DNA of 64,000 bases from Nitrospira sp. Lineage in GTDB: Bacteria > Nitrospirota > Nitrospiria > Nitrospirales > Nitrospiraceae. The DNA lies in contig JACOEK010000005.1 in assembly GCA_024998595.1 (NCBI GenBank), forward strand, positions 224,333 to 288,332, in the 5' to 3' direction. Shown in pieces: positions 26,179 to 36,615 of the stretch (positions are counted from its first letter, which is position 1; the number at the start of each line of letters is the position of its first letter). The translations under genes were made by a program, and so were the position numbers. The notes under the pieces are model-generated. The model was not told the DNA's origin. It saw only the letters and a program-made list of their open reading frames with translations, and did no database searches.

Positions 26179-26302
26179 GCAGGATGGTCAAAACGATTGT
26201 CCAGCAAGGCCGCAGCGAGTGAAGAGCCGAGGCGTACCCGGAGGGTACGTTGAGGGTCAGAGCGATGCGAGAACGAAGCTGGCGGTCGTTTTCACCATCC
26301 TG
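26179..26302 (-). repeat. Palindromic-ended repeat, copy B
   Basis: About 124 bp. Ends are near-perfect inverted repeats: plus-strand AGGATGGTCAAAACGA at 26181 and its complement in TCGTTTTCACCATCCT ending 26301. Inside are GTCCAGCAAGGCCGC, a hairpin GTACCCggagGGTAC and CGAGAACGAAGCTGGCGG. It lies 5 bp behind the TAA stop of the minus-strand regulator gene, in the same orientation relative to that gene as copies A and C to theirs. Confidence 0.88.
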
Positions 26303-26307
26303 TTCGG

Positions 26308-27684
26308 TTATTCGGCAGCGGTCGGTTTTCGCTGCTTAATCAACCGCGCGAGATAAGTCCGCTGCAGATCCAGAAACTCCGCTGCCTTCGTCTGATTGCC
26401 CGCCGCCTTTTCCAATGCCCGATCGATGATATAGGCACTGTGCGCTTCCATGGACTCATGGTAGGTGAGGTTCATGTAGGGAAGCGCATGGTCGGCTCCG
26501 CCTTTACCTGCCGCATCCTCTGGGGACAAGGCCAGAAATTCCGGTTCGATGACATCATTCGGACTGAGCACGACTGCCCGTGACAGGACATTGTCGAGTT
26601 CGCGAATGTTGCCGGGCCAGGAGTAATGGGTCAGCGCCGCCCGGGCCGCCGGACTGAGGGTCACGCCTGGGCGTTTCGCTTCGTAGGCATGCCGTTTAAG
26701 GAAAAACTCAGCGAGCTGAACGATGTCTTCGCTCCGTTCCCGCAACGGAGGAAGCGTGAAGCTGACGACGTTGAGCCGAAAGAAGAGATCCTCTCGAAAC
26801 TGTCCGGCTTTCACCGACTGCCGGAGATCCTTGTTGGTAGCCGCGACGAAGCGAATGTTGACGGACACCGACCGCGTGCCGCCGACGCGTTGAAACTCCT
26901 TGTCCTGCAGGACCCGTAGAAGCTTGGCCTGCAACGGGAGAGGCATGTCGCCGATCTCGTCGAGAAACACCGTCCCGCCCTCAGCCATTTCGAGTTTGCC
27001 CTTCTGGAGCCGATCCGCACCGGTAAAGGCGCCGCGTTCGTGGCCAAAGAGTTCGTTCTCGAGCAGCGTTTCGGTGAGAGCCACGCAGTTGATGACGACC
27101 ATGGGCATGCTCTGTCGCGGGCTCCACTGATGGATGGACCGCGCGAAGAGCTCTTTGCCGGTGCCGCTTTCTCCGAGCAGGAGAATGCTGGCATCCGACT
27201 TGGCGGCCCGCTGGGCCGACTCGATGATGGCCCTGATCTTCTGGCTCTCCCCGACGATGGAGGCATAGCGGTTTTGCACGTCGGACTTGAGGGCGGCCAC
27301 CTGCCGCTTCAACGAATCCCGCTCCAGCGCCTTTTGAATGACGATCAGCAGATGATCTTTTTCCAACGGCTTGGTCAGGAAGTCATACGCGCCGTGCCGC
27401 ATGGCTTCCACCGCATCCGGGATGGTGCCGGCGGCGGTCATGACGATCACCGGGATGTCTTCGCATTGCTTGCTCTGGGCCATGCGCTTCAGGACGTCCA
27501 TGCCCTTCAGTCGTGGCAAGTACAGATCCAGCAGGACCAGGTTGGGGGATTCCTGCTCGATGAGTTCGAGGCCGCGTTGGCCGTCGCCGGCGGTCAGCGT
27601 TTTATATCCGCCCGCATCAAGACGGTCTTGTAACATCGTCACGATGTCTTGATCGTCATCGACTATGAGTACCTTGGCCTTCAT
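26308..27684 (-). CDS. Sigma-54-dependent response regulator, NtrC family
   Basis: A 458-residue transcription activator. Receiver domain (1-120) with acidic pocket VDDDQD and phospho-Asp in LVLLDLYLP (about residue 53), Lys in FLTKPLEKD. AAA+ domain (about 142-375) with Walker A LGESGTGKEL, the sigma-54 contact loop FGHERGAFTGADR, Walker B GGTVFLDEIGD and the Arg finger region HYSWPGNIRELDNVL. C-terminal Fis-type HTH (NQTKAAEFLDLQRTYLARLI). No histidine kinase is adjacent, so its signal is unknown. The DUF1015 gene ends 19 bp upstream on the same strand. Confidence 0.95.
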   Translation of the reverse strand: MKAKVLIVDDDQDIVTMLQDRLDAGGYKTLTAGDGQRGLELIEQESPNLVLLDLYLPRLKGMDVLKRMAQSKQCEDIPVIVMTAAGTIPDAVEAMRHGAYDFLTKPLEKDHLLIVIQKALERDSLKRQVAALKSDVQNRYASIVGESQKIRAIIESAQRAAKSDASILLLGESGTGKELFARSIHQWSPRQSMPMVVINCVALTETLLENELFGHERGAFTGADRLQKGKLEMAEGGTVFLDEIGDMPLPLQAKLLRVLQDKEFQRVGGTRSVSVNIRFVAATNKDLRQSVKAGQFREDLFFRLNVVSFTLPPLRERSEDIVQLAEFFLKRHAYEAKRPGVTLSPAARAALTHYSWPGNIRELDNVLSRAVVLSPNDVIEPEFLALSPEDAAGKGGADHALPYMNLTYHESMEAHSAYIIDRALEKAAGNQTKAAEFLDLQRTYLARLIKQRKPTAAE

Positions 27685-27703
27685 CGCGTCCTGGGTGTCG
27701 GTC

Positions 27704-29026
27704 CTAGCCTTCCATCACATTCATGACCAAGCCCGTCAGCGGCTTGGGAAAGAAGTAGGTCGACTTATGGGGCATTCGCTCGCCCGCCGAGGCGACGGCT
27801 TTGACTTCGGCCACTTTTGTCGGGTTGAGCAAGAGGGCGGCCGTGCCGGTTCCCTGGCGCACCCAGTTCAAGGCTTCGTGGTCATCCTTCGAATACAACA
27901 TGGCTTCCTGCTCCTGCTGAGTCGGGCAGAGCGTGGAAATCACATGTTGCTGCAGCAGCGACACATCGAGGCGATCGCGCGGTGACGCGGAAGCCGTGGG
28001 GCGATGGGAGGCCCGCAAAGTCAGCAGGTAGTAGTGCGAATCGTTCTTCAGGGCCAGTCCGAACATCGGCACGGTTTGTCCTTGGCTGCGCAGCCGGTCG
28101 ATGAACTGTGCGCGCACCTGCGATTCATTGCCCGCTTGAAAGGGCAGCGCGGTGACTTCAAAGACAGGATCGAATTTTCCCAGCAGGTCTTTCGGCGCCG
28201 GAACCGGTGTCGTCAGGACGCGATGGGTCGGCAGCACGGTCAGGCCCTTATCCTCCAAGCTGGCGAAGAGCATCAAGACATTGTCATAGGGCTGTGGCGA
28301 CGAGACAGTCCCCGCCTGTTGCCGTCTGGCGCGGCGATAATTGAGGGCCGTTTCGTAACGATGATGGCCGTCGGCGATGAACAGCTGTTTCGTGTTCATG
28401 ATCTGGACAACCTTCGCGAGTACGTTCGGATCGGTAACACTCCACAGCCGTTGCCGGAAGCCTTCGTCATCTTGAAAATCGATGCGCGGTTTTTCCGCAC
28501 CGATCGATTGTTCGAGCAAGGTGAGGACCTCGTTCTGAGGATCCGAATACAGTGAAATAATCGCGCTGAAGTTGGCGCGGCAGGCTTCGAGCAAATTGAG
28601 CCGGTCGGTTTTCGCTGCGGCGCGGGTGTTTTCGTGCGGGTAGATTTTGCCCGATCCGAATTCTTCCAGCTCCACCGTGGACAGAAATCCTTTGAAGACC
28701 TTGGTCGGCGTACCGGGCGCCGAATAGGGCGGCCGGTATTCGATGGTGTGATAGTAGACCGCCGGCTGGGAGTCTTTGCGGAGGGCTCCGCTCTTCAGCC
28801 AGTCTTTGAGCGCTCCCGCGGCGCGGGTATATTTGTTATTTGCGGGCGTGTCACCCGGTTGTTCGTAGCCGAGTTCCAGGCGGATAACGTTGTTCGGGTG
28901 GCGATCGTACAGCGTCTTTTGCAGCGTGGTATCGATGATGTCGTAGGGTGGCGCGGCCACCTTCCGGACGTCGCCGACCGTCGCAGGATCATACAGGGTG
29001 CCGTGAAAGGGGATGACGTGTGCCAT
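27704..29026 (-). CDS. DUF1015 family protein
   Basis: A 440-residue protein of the DUF1015 (SerC-associated HTH-like) family: start VIPFHGTLYDPATVGDVRKV and APPYDIID, then NVIRLELGYEQPGD, and the diagnostic LFIADGHHRYETALNYRRAR at about residues 215-234. Family function is not established; members often lie near serA/serC in other bacteria, which is not the case here. AGGA precedes the ATG. The sigma-54 regulator gene follows 19 bp downstream, suggesting co-transcription. Confidence 0.9.
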   Translation of the reverse strand: MAHVIPFHGTLYDPATVGDVRKVAAPPYDIIDTTLQKTLYDRHPNNVIRLELGYEQPGDTPANNKYTRAAGALKDWLKSGALRKDSQPAVYYHTIEYRPPYSAPGTPTKVFKGFLSTVELEEFGSGKIYPHENTRAAAKTDRLNLLEACRANFSAIISLYSDPQNEVLTLLEQSIGAEKPRIDFQDDEGFRQRLWSVTDPNVLAKVVQIMNTKQLFIADGHHRYETALNYRRARRQQAGTVSSPQPYDNVLMLFASLEDKGLTVLPTHRVLTTPVPAPKDLLGKFDPVFEVTALPFQAGNESQVRAQFIDRLRSQGQTVPMFGLALKNDSHYYLLTLRASHRPTASASPRDRLDVSLLQQHVISTLCPTQQEQEAMLYSKDDHEALNWVRQGTGTAALLLNPTKVAEVKAVASAGERMPHKSTYFFPKPLTGLVMNVMEG

Positions 29027-29066
29027 GCGGTTCTATCCTTTTTTCTCTATGGGTGCGGTGTGGCAT

Positions 29067-29128
29067 GCAGGCTGTCGGGAAAAACCACCGGCTGACAGGG
29101 TGCCGGATGGTCTTTCCCAACAGCCTGC
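29067..29128. repeat. Short hairpin element with the same GCAGGCTGT ends
   Basis: 62 bp. Left arm GCAGGCTGTCGGGAAAAACCA and right arm TGGTCTTTCCCAACAGCCTGC are inverted repeats with few mismatches (arms quoted in part: GCAGGCTGTCGGGAAAAACC). It shares the terminal GCAGGCTGTT motif with copies A-C but not their core. It lies 168 bp downstream of the polyprenyl synthase stop. Confidence 0.7.
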
Positions 29129-29296
29129 GGCGGTGGCTGTATACGGTCGTGAGTCCTCGGGTGTCATATGGCCGCCGTGGTAATGGTAGGGATTCAACAT
29201 GCTTTATGGGTTCATCCGGCGGCGAACTGGGGCCGTCGCTGAACGAATGCGCACGGTCAGCAGAGCGTGGGCGTTGTGAAGCCGTACGGCGGCAAC

Positions 29297-30301
29297 TCAG
29301 CGGTCGCGAGTCACCATATAGTCGGCGGCGATGGACAGGGCGCGCTTGGCGGTGTTGTCGCGGAACAGGTCGAGATCACGTTTGGCGGCGGCGACAAACG
29401 CGTGTGCCCGTTCCATGGCGTAGGCAATGGACCCATACTCCTGCATCAAAGCGACGATGCGGCGAAGTTCCTCATCAGTCAAGGTCCTGGTTTCCATGCG
29501 ATCTTTGATCAACTGCCGGTCGGCTTCCGAGCAGTGTTGCAAGAGATGCAACAGCGGCAGCGTCGCTTTGCCTTGCCGAAGGTCCTGTCCCAATGTCTTG
29601 CCCAGATGTGCGCCGTTGGCCGTGTAGTCCAGCGTGTCATCCGCCAGTTGGAACGCAATGCCCAGCCGCTGTCCGAAGCGGAACAGCGCCTCCTGTAATT
29701 CCTCTGTGGCTCCGCCGACAATCGCGCCGATCTTGCATGAGGCCGCAATCAATCCGGCGGTCTTATGCTCGATGATGCGGAGATACTCCGGTTCCGGCAT
29801 CAGGGGATTACCGTTGTAATACAGTTGCAGCACCTCGCCTTCGGCCATCTTCCGGCAGGCTTCCGAGAGGGCTTCGTTGATGCCTTGATTGCGGAAGTCG
29901 ACGATCTGGCAGATGGCGCGAGAATAGAGATAGTCGCCCACCAGGATACTGATTTGGTTGCCCCAGACTTTACTCGCGGTACGGCGGCCCCGGCGCAAGT
30001 CGGCGTCGTCGACGACGTCATCGTGCAGCAGGGTGGCGGTATGAATGAATTCAACGAGACTGCCTAGGGCCTGATGGTCCTGGCCGGCGTATCCGCAGAG
30101 ATGGGCGCTCAGGAGTACAAAGAGGGGTCGAACGCGTTTGCCACCGCTGTTGAGGATGTGGGCGGCCACCGTATTGACGAGATCGACACTGGAGTCGAGA
30201 TTTTTCCGGATTTGTTCCTCGACCCCCTCGAGCTCTTCGCGGTACACGTCCCAGACATCGGCCATGCTGTGGAGTGTGAGGGTGGTCGGTCCGTTCGACA
30301 T
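29297..30301 (-). CDS. ispB: Trans polyprenyl diphosphate synthase (octaprenyl type)
   Basis: A 334-residue prenyltransferase that extends FPP/GGPP with IPP to the quinone side chain. First Asp-rich motif in TATLLHDDVVDDADLRRGRRT (about residues 83-98; quoted part LLHDDVVDDADLRRGR), second in FQLADDTLDYTANG at about 208. Length and N-terminal helix fit the octaprenyl/solanesyl class used for respiratory quinones; chain length cannot be read. The ATG at 30301 lacks a Shine-Dalgarno and has a -10 box 7 nt upstream. DUF1015 follows about 270 bp downstream after a hairpin element. Confidence 0.9.
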   Translation of the reverse strand: MSNGPTTLTLHSMADVWDVYREELEGVEEQIRKNLDSSVDLVNTVAAHILNSGGKRVRPLFVLLSAHLCGYAGQDHQALGSLVEFIHTATLLHDDVVDDADLRRGRRTASKVWGNQISILVGDYLYSRAICQIVDFRNQGINEALSEACRKMAEGEVLQLYYNGNPLMPEPEYLRIIEHKTAGLIAASCKIGAIVGGATEELQEALFRFGQRLGIAFQLADDTLDYTANGAHLGKTLGQDLRQGKATLPLLHLLQHCSEADRQLIKDRMETRTLTDEELRRIVALMQEYGSIAYAMERAHAFVAAAKRDLDLFRDNTAKRALSIAADYMVTRDR

Positions 30302-30308
30302 GGGGCGG

Positions 30309-30338
30309 ATAGTAGGGCAGGAAACTCCACTAAGTCAA
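30309..30338 (-). promoter_or_regulatory. Promoter of ispB, leaderless type
   Basis: Minus strand TTGACT (30333-30338), 18-bp spacer, TACTAT (30309-30314). Only 7 nt lie between the -10 and the ATG at 30301. Confidence 0.55.
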
Positions 30339-30533
30339 GCACTGGTCGGCGGGTTTGTGGTTCAGTTTGCGTCGCCGTTCTCTTGACAGTTTCACGGCCC
30401 ATCCAGTAAGGTGACTTCTCGCAGTTTTCCCCAAATGAATGGTAGCAGTCACCGTGGTCGTGCGACAGCTTCAACGTCCCCGAGAGGGGAGTCTGTTCCC
30501 CGGTTAGCCTGCCTCTAGACGAGAATACGTGCC

Positions 30534-33500
30534 ATGAATGTACCAGGGCTTCCTCCCAAACAAGGGCTTTACGATCCACAGCACGAGAAAGACTCGTGCG
30601 GAGTCGGATTTGTCGTCGATATCAAGGGCCAGCGCTCGCATCAGATTGTGCAGCAGGGACTTCAGGTTTTAGAAAGCCTGACCCATCGCGGTGCGCAAGG
30701 GTGTGACCCCTGTACCGGAGACGGCGCGGGCATCCTGCTTCAAGTCCCGCATGAGTTCTTCAAGCGTGCCGCCAAAGACAGCGGAATCAAGCTGCCCGGA
30801 GCGGGAGAGTATGGCGTCGGCATGGTGTTTCTGCCGCCCGATGCCGATGCCCGTGCACAGTGCGAGACGGTATTTACCCGGGTGATCAAAGAGGCCGGCG
30901 GGAAGCTGCTCGGTTGGCGTGATGTGCCGGTCAAGAGCGACGCCATCGGACCGGTGGCGCGCAGCACTGAGCCGTTCATGCGGCAGGTCTTCATCGCCCG
31001 CGGCATCTTCTCGGATGATGAGTTTGAGCGGCGATTGTATGTTATCCGAAAATGCGCCGAACGCGCGGTGCGCGAATCCGCCATCGAAGGGCGGGACTAT
31101 TTCTACATCTCGAGTCTGTCCAGCAGCACCATCGTGTTCAAGGGGCTTCTGCTCCCGCACCAGATCCCGCAGTATTACCAGGATCTCACCGACAGCAGTC
31201 TGACGAGCGCCATGGCCCTCGTCCACTCGCGCTTCAGCACGAATACGTTCCCCACCTGGCCGCTGGCCCATCCCTATCGCTACATTTGCCACAACGGTGA
31301 GATCAACACGTTGAAGGGCAATGTCAATTGGATGCGCGCGCGGCAGGGTCGGCTGAACTCCGAACTGTTCGGCGAGGACATGAAGAAGCTGTTCCCGATC
31401 GTCTACGAAAATCAGAGCGACTCGGCCAGCTTGGACAACGCCTTGGAATTTCTGGTGCTCGGCGGGCGGTCATTGCCGCACGCCATGATGATGCTGATCC
31501 CGGAACCGTGGGTTGCCAATCCGCAAATGGATTTGGATCGCCGTGGATTCTACGAGTACCACGCCGCCATGCAGGAACCCTGGGATGGCCCTGCGGCCGT
31601 GTGTTTCACCGACGGCAAACTAATCGGCGCCACGCTGGACCGGAACGGGCTTCGCCCTTGCCGGTATCAAGTAACGACCGATGGATTGGTCGTGCTGGCC
31701 TCTGAAGCCGGTGTCCTGCCTATGGACCCGCAGCGCATTCGTCAAAAAGGCCGGTTGATGCCGGGCCGCATGTTCCTGGTCGATACCGAGCAGGGCCGCA
31801 TCATAGACGACGAGGAAGTCAAAGCCGATATCGTTCGCCGCAAGCCCTACCGGTCCTGGGTGACCGAGCATCGCATTTCCCTGGATGAGTTGCCCGATCC
31901 GATCAACGTGCCGCAGCCTGATCATCCCACGATCCGGCAGCGTCAGCAGGCCTTCGGCTATACCATCGAAGAATTGAAGATGGTCATCACCCCCATGGTG
32001 GTTGAGGGGCAGGAAGCCATTTCGTCGATGGGCACCGACACGCCGCTCGCGGTGTTGTCCGAACGGCCGCAGCTCCTCTTCAAATACTTCAAGCAGCTCT
32101 TTGCGCAGGTCACGAATCCGCCGATCGATCCGATCCGCGAAGAACTCGTGATGTCGCTCACCACCAGCATCGGTCCCAAGCCCAATCTCATGGACGAGCA
32201 TCCGGAATCGGCGCGCCGCATCCGGGTGAAACAGCCGATTTTGACGAATGCCGATCTGCACAAGATCCGCGAGATTGCCGATCCGCATTTCAAAAGTAAA
32301 ACGTTGAAGATGTTGTTCCGCGTGGCCGAAGGTCCGGAAGGACTGGGGGCGGCGGTGGATGATCTCTGCCGGCAGGCGTCGCAGGCGATTCGTGAAGGGT
32401 ACAAGTTCCTCATCCTCAGCGACCGCGGGGTGAATGCGGAATGGGCGCCGATCCCGAGTCTCCTCGGTGTGGCGGCGGTCCATCACCATTTGGTGCGGGA
32501 ATGCACGAGAACCGAAGTGGGCCTGACGGTGGAAACCGGCGAGCCTCGCGACGTGCACCATTTTGCCTGCTTGATCGGCTTCGGCGCCGGAACCGTGAAT
32601 CCCTATCTGGTTTTCGAATCGCTGGTGGACCTGGAGCGAGACGGCTATTTCCCCGAAGGGCTCGACGCGCCGACCGCGGAAGGCAAGTTCATCAAAGCCA
32701 TTAACAAAGGCTTGCTGAAGATCTTCTCGAAGATGGGCATCTCCACGGTGCAGTCCTACTGCGGCGCGCAGATTTTCGAAGCGATCGGGCTCAATCATGA
32801 ATTGATCGATCAGTACTTCACCGGCACACCCTCGAGGATCGAAGGCATCAGTATTCGGGAGATCGGCGAAGAGACGTTGCGCCGCCACCGGGTGGCCTAT
32901 GAGCCGGCCCCGATTCGTCAGTTGGATTTCGGCGGCGAGATTCATTACCGAATTCAGGGCGAGCACCACAACTGGAATCCCGACACCATCTATAAGCTGC
33001 AGCACGCGACCAAGAACAACGACCCCAAAACGTTCGCCGAGTTTTCTCAACTGGTCAATGACGAGAGCAAACGTCGTTCGAATCTGCGCGGCCTGCTGGA
33101 GTTCAAGTTTCTCCCTGAGCCCATTGCGCTGGACGAAGTGGAGCCGGCCAAGGACATCGTCAAACGCTTCACCACCGGCGCCATGTCATTCGGCTCCATC
33201 AGCAAAGAAGCGCACGAGACGTTGGCCATCGCCATGAACCGGCTGGGCGCGAAGAGCAACACCGGCGAAGGCGGCGAAGATCCGGAACGGTTCGCGCCGC
33301 TCCCGAACGGGGATTCCCGCAACAGTTACATCAAGCAGGTGGCGTCGGCGCGATTTGGGGTCACGAGCCATTATCTGGTGAATGCCAAGGAATTGCAGAT
33401 CAAGATGGCGCAAGGTGCCAAGCCGGGCGAAGGTGGCCAGTTGCCGGGGCACAAGGTCGATGAGAACATCGCCCGGTTGCGCTATTCCACGCCGGGCGTG

Positions 33501-35054
33501 CAGCTCATTTCTCCGCCCCCGCACCACGACATCTATTCCATCGAAGACCTGGCACAGCTCATCTTCGACTTGAAGAATGCCAACTCCGATGCAGCCGTCT
33601 CGGTCAAGCTGGTCTCGGAAGTCGGCGTCGGCACGGTAGCCGCTGGCGTAGCAAAGGCCCATGCGGACAAGGTGCTTATCAGCGGCGATTCAGGCGGAAC
33701 CGGCGCGTCTCCACTCTCATCGATCAAATATGCCGGTGTGCCTTGGGAGTTGGGATTGGCGGAAACGCATCAGACGCTGGTGCTCAACGATCTGCGGGGA
33801 CGGATTCGGGTTGAAACCGACGGCCAGATGAAGACCGGGCGTGATGTGGCCATCGCGGCGCTGTTGGGTGCGGAAGAATACGGATTTGCCACGGCCCCGC
33901 TCATCATCGAAGGTTGCATTATGATGCGGAAATGCCATCTCAATACCTGTCCCGTCGGCATTGCGACCCAGGACCCGGTGTTGCGCAAGAAATTTACCGG
34001 GCAGCCGGAACATGTCGTCAATTTCTTCTTCTTCATCGCGGAAGAGTTGCGGCAGATCATGGCGAAGCTGGGATTCCGCACCATCAACGAGATGGTCGGG
34101 CGGGTAGACAAGCTCAAGATCCACAAGGCCGTCGAACATTGGAAGGCCAAAGGGCTGGATTTGGCGCCGCTGCTGAAAATGCCCGAAGTCGGTCCTGAAG
34201 TCCCGCGGTATTGCGTGCAGAAGCAGGATCACGGCATTGCCGAGATTTTGGACCGCAAGCTCATCGAGCAATGCGCCCCGGCGATTGAGCGCGGCCAAAA
34301 AGTCACGCTCGAACTGCCGATCCGGAACCTGAATCGGACCGTGGGCACCATGTTGTCGAGCCAGGTCTCCAAGAAGTACGGTCAGGATGGATTGCCTGCG
34401 GATACGATCACGATCAAGTTCAACGGATCGGCCGGCCAGTCGTTCGGGGCATTTCTCTCCCGCGGCATCACGCTGATCCTTGAAGGCGAATCGAACGACT
34501 ATATCGGCAAGGGCCTGTCGGGCGGCAAGATCATCGTCTTCCCGCCGAAGAATGCGATTTACACGCCGGAAGAAACCATTCTCGTCGGCAATACGTCGCT
34601 GTATGGCGGCACGCAGGGCGAAGCCTACTTTTACGGCATGGCCGGAGAACGATTCGCCGTGAGGAACAGCGGCGTGCGCGCCGTCGTCGAAGGCACCGGC
34701 GATCACGGTTGCGAATATATGACCGGCGGGGTCGTGGCAGTATTGGGCCGGACTGGCAGAAATTTCGCCGCCGGTATGTCGGGCGGGGTGGCCTTCGTGT
34801 TGAACGAGTTGGACAAGTTCCAGTCACGTTGCAACTTGGGCATGGTCGAGCTCGAGCCGGTCGTCACCGATGAGGATAAGCGGCTGTTGCACGACATGAT
34901 CACGGCGCACTTCCTTTATACCGGCAGCCGCAATGCCAAGCGTATTCTGGATGGCTGGGAAGCGATCCTGCCAAAATTCGTAAAGGTGATGCCGATCGAT
35001 TATAAACGTGTGCTGGCCGAGCGGAAGGCCGCCGCAGCCAAGGTTCAGAAGTAG
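30534..35054 (+). CDS. gltB: Glutamate synthase, large (alpha) subunit
   Basis: Makes two glutamates from glutamine and 2-oxoglutarate, closing the GS-GOGAT ammonium assimilation cycle. The 1506 residues are full length. The first 21 residues are a propeptide-like leader ending before Cys22 ([12 protein letters not shown]), the N-terminal nucleophile of the amidotransferase domain. FMN-domain glycine-rich segment [19 protein letters not shown] at about 1060 and the 3Fe-4S Cys cluster [16 protein letters not shown] at about 1125 follow, then the GXXGXXXG beta-helix domain ([23 protein letters not shown]). gltD lies 79 bp downstream, so the enzyme is the NAD(P)H type. Confidence 0.98.
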   Translation: MNVPGLPPKQGLYDPQHEKDSCGVGFVVDIKGQRSHQIVQQGLQVLESLTHRGAQGCDPCTGDGAGILLQVPHEFFKRAAKDSGIKLPGAGEYGVGMVFLPPDADARAQCETVFTRVIKEAGGKLLGWRDVPVKSDAIGPVARSTEPFMRQVFIARGIFSDDEFERRLYVIRKCAERAVRESAIEGRDYFYISSLSSSTIVFKGLLLPHQIPQYYQDLTDSSLTSAMALVHSRFSTNTFPTWPLAHPYRYICHNGEINTLKGNVNWMRARQGRLNSELFGEDMKKLFPIVYENQSDSASLDNALEFLVLGGRSLPHAMMMLIPEPWVANPQMDLDRRGFYEYHAAMQEPWDGPAAVCFTDGKLIGATLDRNGLRPCRYQVTTDGLVVLASEAGVLPMDPQRIRQKGRLMPGRMFLVDTEQGRIIDDEEVKADIVRRKPYRSWVTEHRISLDELPDPINVPQPDHPTIRQRQQAFGYTIEELKMVITPMVVEGQEAISSMGTDTPLAVLSERPQLLFKYFKQLFAQVTNPPIDPIREELVMSLTTSIGPKPNLMDEHPESARRIRVKQPILTNADLHKIREIADPHFKSKTLKMLFRVAEGPEGLGAAVDDLCRQASQAIREGYKFLILSDRGVNAEWAPIPSLLGVAAVHHHLVRECTRTEVGLTVETGEPRDVHHFACLIGFGAGTVNPYLVFESLVDLERDGYFPEGLDAPTAEGKFIKAINKGLLKIFSKMGISTVQSYCGAQIFEAIGLNHELIDQYFTGTPSRIEGISIREIGEETLRRHRVAYEPAPIRQLDFGGEIHYRIQGEHHNWNPDTIYKLQHATKNNDPKTFAEFSQLVNDESKRRSNLRGLLEFKFLPEPIALDEVEPAKDIVKRFTTGAMSFGSISKEAHETLAIAMNRLGAKSNTGEGGEDPERFAPLPNGDSRNSYIKQVASARFGVTSHYLVNAKELQIKMAQGAKPGEGGQLPGHKVDENIARLRYSTPGVQLISPPPHHDIYSIEDLAQLIFDLKNANSDAAVSVKLVSEVGVGTVAAGVAKAHADKVLISGDSGGTGASPLSSIKYAGVPWELGLAETHQTLVLNDLRGRIRVETDGQMKTGRDVAIAALLGAEEYGFATAPLIIEGCIMMRKCHLNTCPVGIATQDPVLRKKFTGQPEHVVNFFFFIAEELRQIMAKLGFRTINEMVGRVDKLKIHKAVEHWKAKGLDLAPLLKMPEVGPEVPRYCVQKQDHGIAEILDRKLIEQCAPAIERGQKVTLELPIRNLNRTVGTMLSSQVSKKYGQDGLPADTITIKFNGSAGQSFGAFLSRGITLILEGESNDYIGKGLSGGKIIVFPPKNAIYTPEETILVGNTSLYGGTQGEAYFYGMAGERFAVRNSGVRAVVEGTGDHGCEYMTGGVVAVLGRTGRNFAAGMSGGVAFVLNELDKFQSRCNLGMVELEPVVTDEDKRLLHDMITAHFLYTGSRNAKRILDGWEAILPKFVKVMPIDYKRVLAERKAAAAKVQK

Positions 35055-35133
35055 ATGGCGCGCGTCGTTTGACGCGCAGGTGTGGGCAATCCTGGCGAGA
35101 GCCGGAATTCGAAGGACGAGAGACGAAACCGCG

Positions 35134-36570
35134 ATGGGTGATCCGAAGGGCTTTCTGAAATACGCGCGTGAGGGACCGAAGCGCAAGCCGGTCGAGCTGC
35201 GCGTACTCGACTGGAAAGAAATGTATGAGCCCATCCCGGAGGAGAAGCTCAAGGTGCAAGGGGCGCGCTGCATGGATTGCGGTGTGCCATTTTGCCAGGG
35301 GAACACCGGCTGCCCTGTCGTGAATCTGATTCCCGAGTGGAACGATCTCGTCTATCGCGGACGCTGGAAAGACGCGCTCAAGGCGCTGCACACCACGAAC
35401 AACTTCCCGGAATTTACCGGTCGCCTCTGTCCCGCGCCCTGCGAAGGGGCCTGCGTGCTGGGCATCAACAGCGACCCCGTCTCGATCCGTGTTTTGGAAT
35501 GGAACATCATCGACCGTGGTTTCAACGAAGGCCTGGTGGAACCGGCCATGCCGGTCAGAAAGACGGGCAAGACGGTCGCCATCATCGGGTCAGGTCCGGC
35601 CGGTCTCGCCGCTGCGCAGCAACTCGCGCGGGCGGGCCATAGTGTCACCCTGTTCGAAAAGGCCGATCGTATCGGCGGGTTGCTACGGTACGGCATTCCT
35701 GATTTCAAGATGGAAAAGTGGGTCATCGACCGGCGGCTCGAGCAAATGAAGGCCGAAGGTGTCGAGTTCAAGACCGGCGTGACCGTGGGGAAAGATATCA
35801 CCGGCGAGCAGTTACGCCAGGAGTTCGATGCGGTGGGGCTGACGATGGGGGCGGAAATGGCGCGCGATCTGCCGGTGCCGGGACGTGAACTCAAGGGCAT
35901 CCATTTCGCCATGGAATATCTCACACAGCAGAATAAGCGCACGGCAGGGATCTCCGTGTCCGAAGAACCGATTACCGCCAAGGGTAAGCGGGTGGTGATC
36001 ATCGGCGGCGGCGACACCGGGTCCGACTGTCTGGGTACCGCGCATCGTCAGGGCTGTAGCGAAGCGCATCAGTTCGAAGTGTTGCCGGAACCGCCCTCGT
36101 CCAGGGCTAGTTCGACGCCCTGGCCGCTGTGGCCGATGCAGCTTCGCACCTCGCACGCGCACGAAGAAGGCTGTGATCGTCAGTGGAGTGTGTCTACCAC
36201 GAAGTTCACCGGCCACAACGGCCATGTGACCAAGCTGCATGCCAATCGCGTCAAGTTTGAAGGCGGCAAGTTCGTGCCGATGCCGAACACCGACTTTGAA
36301 TTGGATGCGGATCTTGTCTTGCTCGCCATGGGATTCACGGGCCCGGTCAGAAACGGATTCCTCGACAGCCTCGGCGTGAATTATGACGCCCGTGGCTGCG
36401 TGACCGTCAACGAGAACTTCATGACCAACCTCGACGGCGTCTTTGCCGGCGGCGATACCAAGCGCGGTGCTTCCCTCATCGTCTGGGCCATCGCCGAAGG
36501 GCGCAAGATGGCGGCGGGGATCAATCAGTTTCTGCAAGTGAACAAGTCTGCCAAGAAATCTGCTTCCTAA
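35134..36570 (+). CDS. gltD: Glutamate synthase, small (beta) subunit
   Basis: FAD/NAD(P)H electron-input subunit, 478 residues. N-terminal Cys motifs for two 4Fe-4S clusters (GARCMDCGVPFCQGNTGCPV at about residue 47; LCPAPCEGACVLGIN at about 103), FAD-binding VAIIGSGPAGLAAAQQLARA at about 150, NADP-binding VVIIGGGDTGSDCLGTA at about 288, and the closing GVFAGGDTKRGASLIVWAI. Start at 35134 fits the family N-terminus (MGDPKGFLKY); an earlier in-frame start would overlap gltB and is not needed. It completes the GOGAT with gltB. Confidence 0.97.
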   Translation: MGDPKGFLKYAREGPKRKPVELRVLDWKEMYEPIPEEKLKVQGARCMDCGVPFCQGNTGCPVVNLIPEWNDLVYRGRWKDALKALHTTNNFPEFTGRLCPAPCEGACVLGINSDPVSIRVLEWNIIDRGFNEGLVEPAMPVRKTGKTVAIIGSGPAGLAAAQQLARAGHSVTLFEKADRIGGLLRYGIPDFKMEKWVIDRRLEQMKAEGVEFKTGVTVGKDITGEQLRQEFDAVGLTMGAEMARDLPVPGRELKGIHFAMEYLTQQNKRTAGISVSEEPITAKGKRVVIIGGGDTGSDCLGTAHRQGCSEAHQFEVLPEPPSSRASSTPWPLWPMQLRTSHAHEEGCDRQWSVSTTKFTGHNGHVTKLHANRVKFEGGKFVPMPNTDFELDADLVLLAMGFTGPVRNGFLDSLGVNYDARGCVTVNENFMTNLDGVFAGGDTKRGASLIVWAIAEGRKMAAGINQFLQVNKSAKKSAS

Positions 36571-36615
36571 TCTCACTCCATATTCCATTCCTACGCGTTC
36601 GCTGCTGATAATGGT

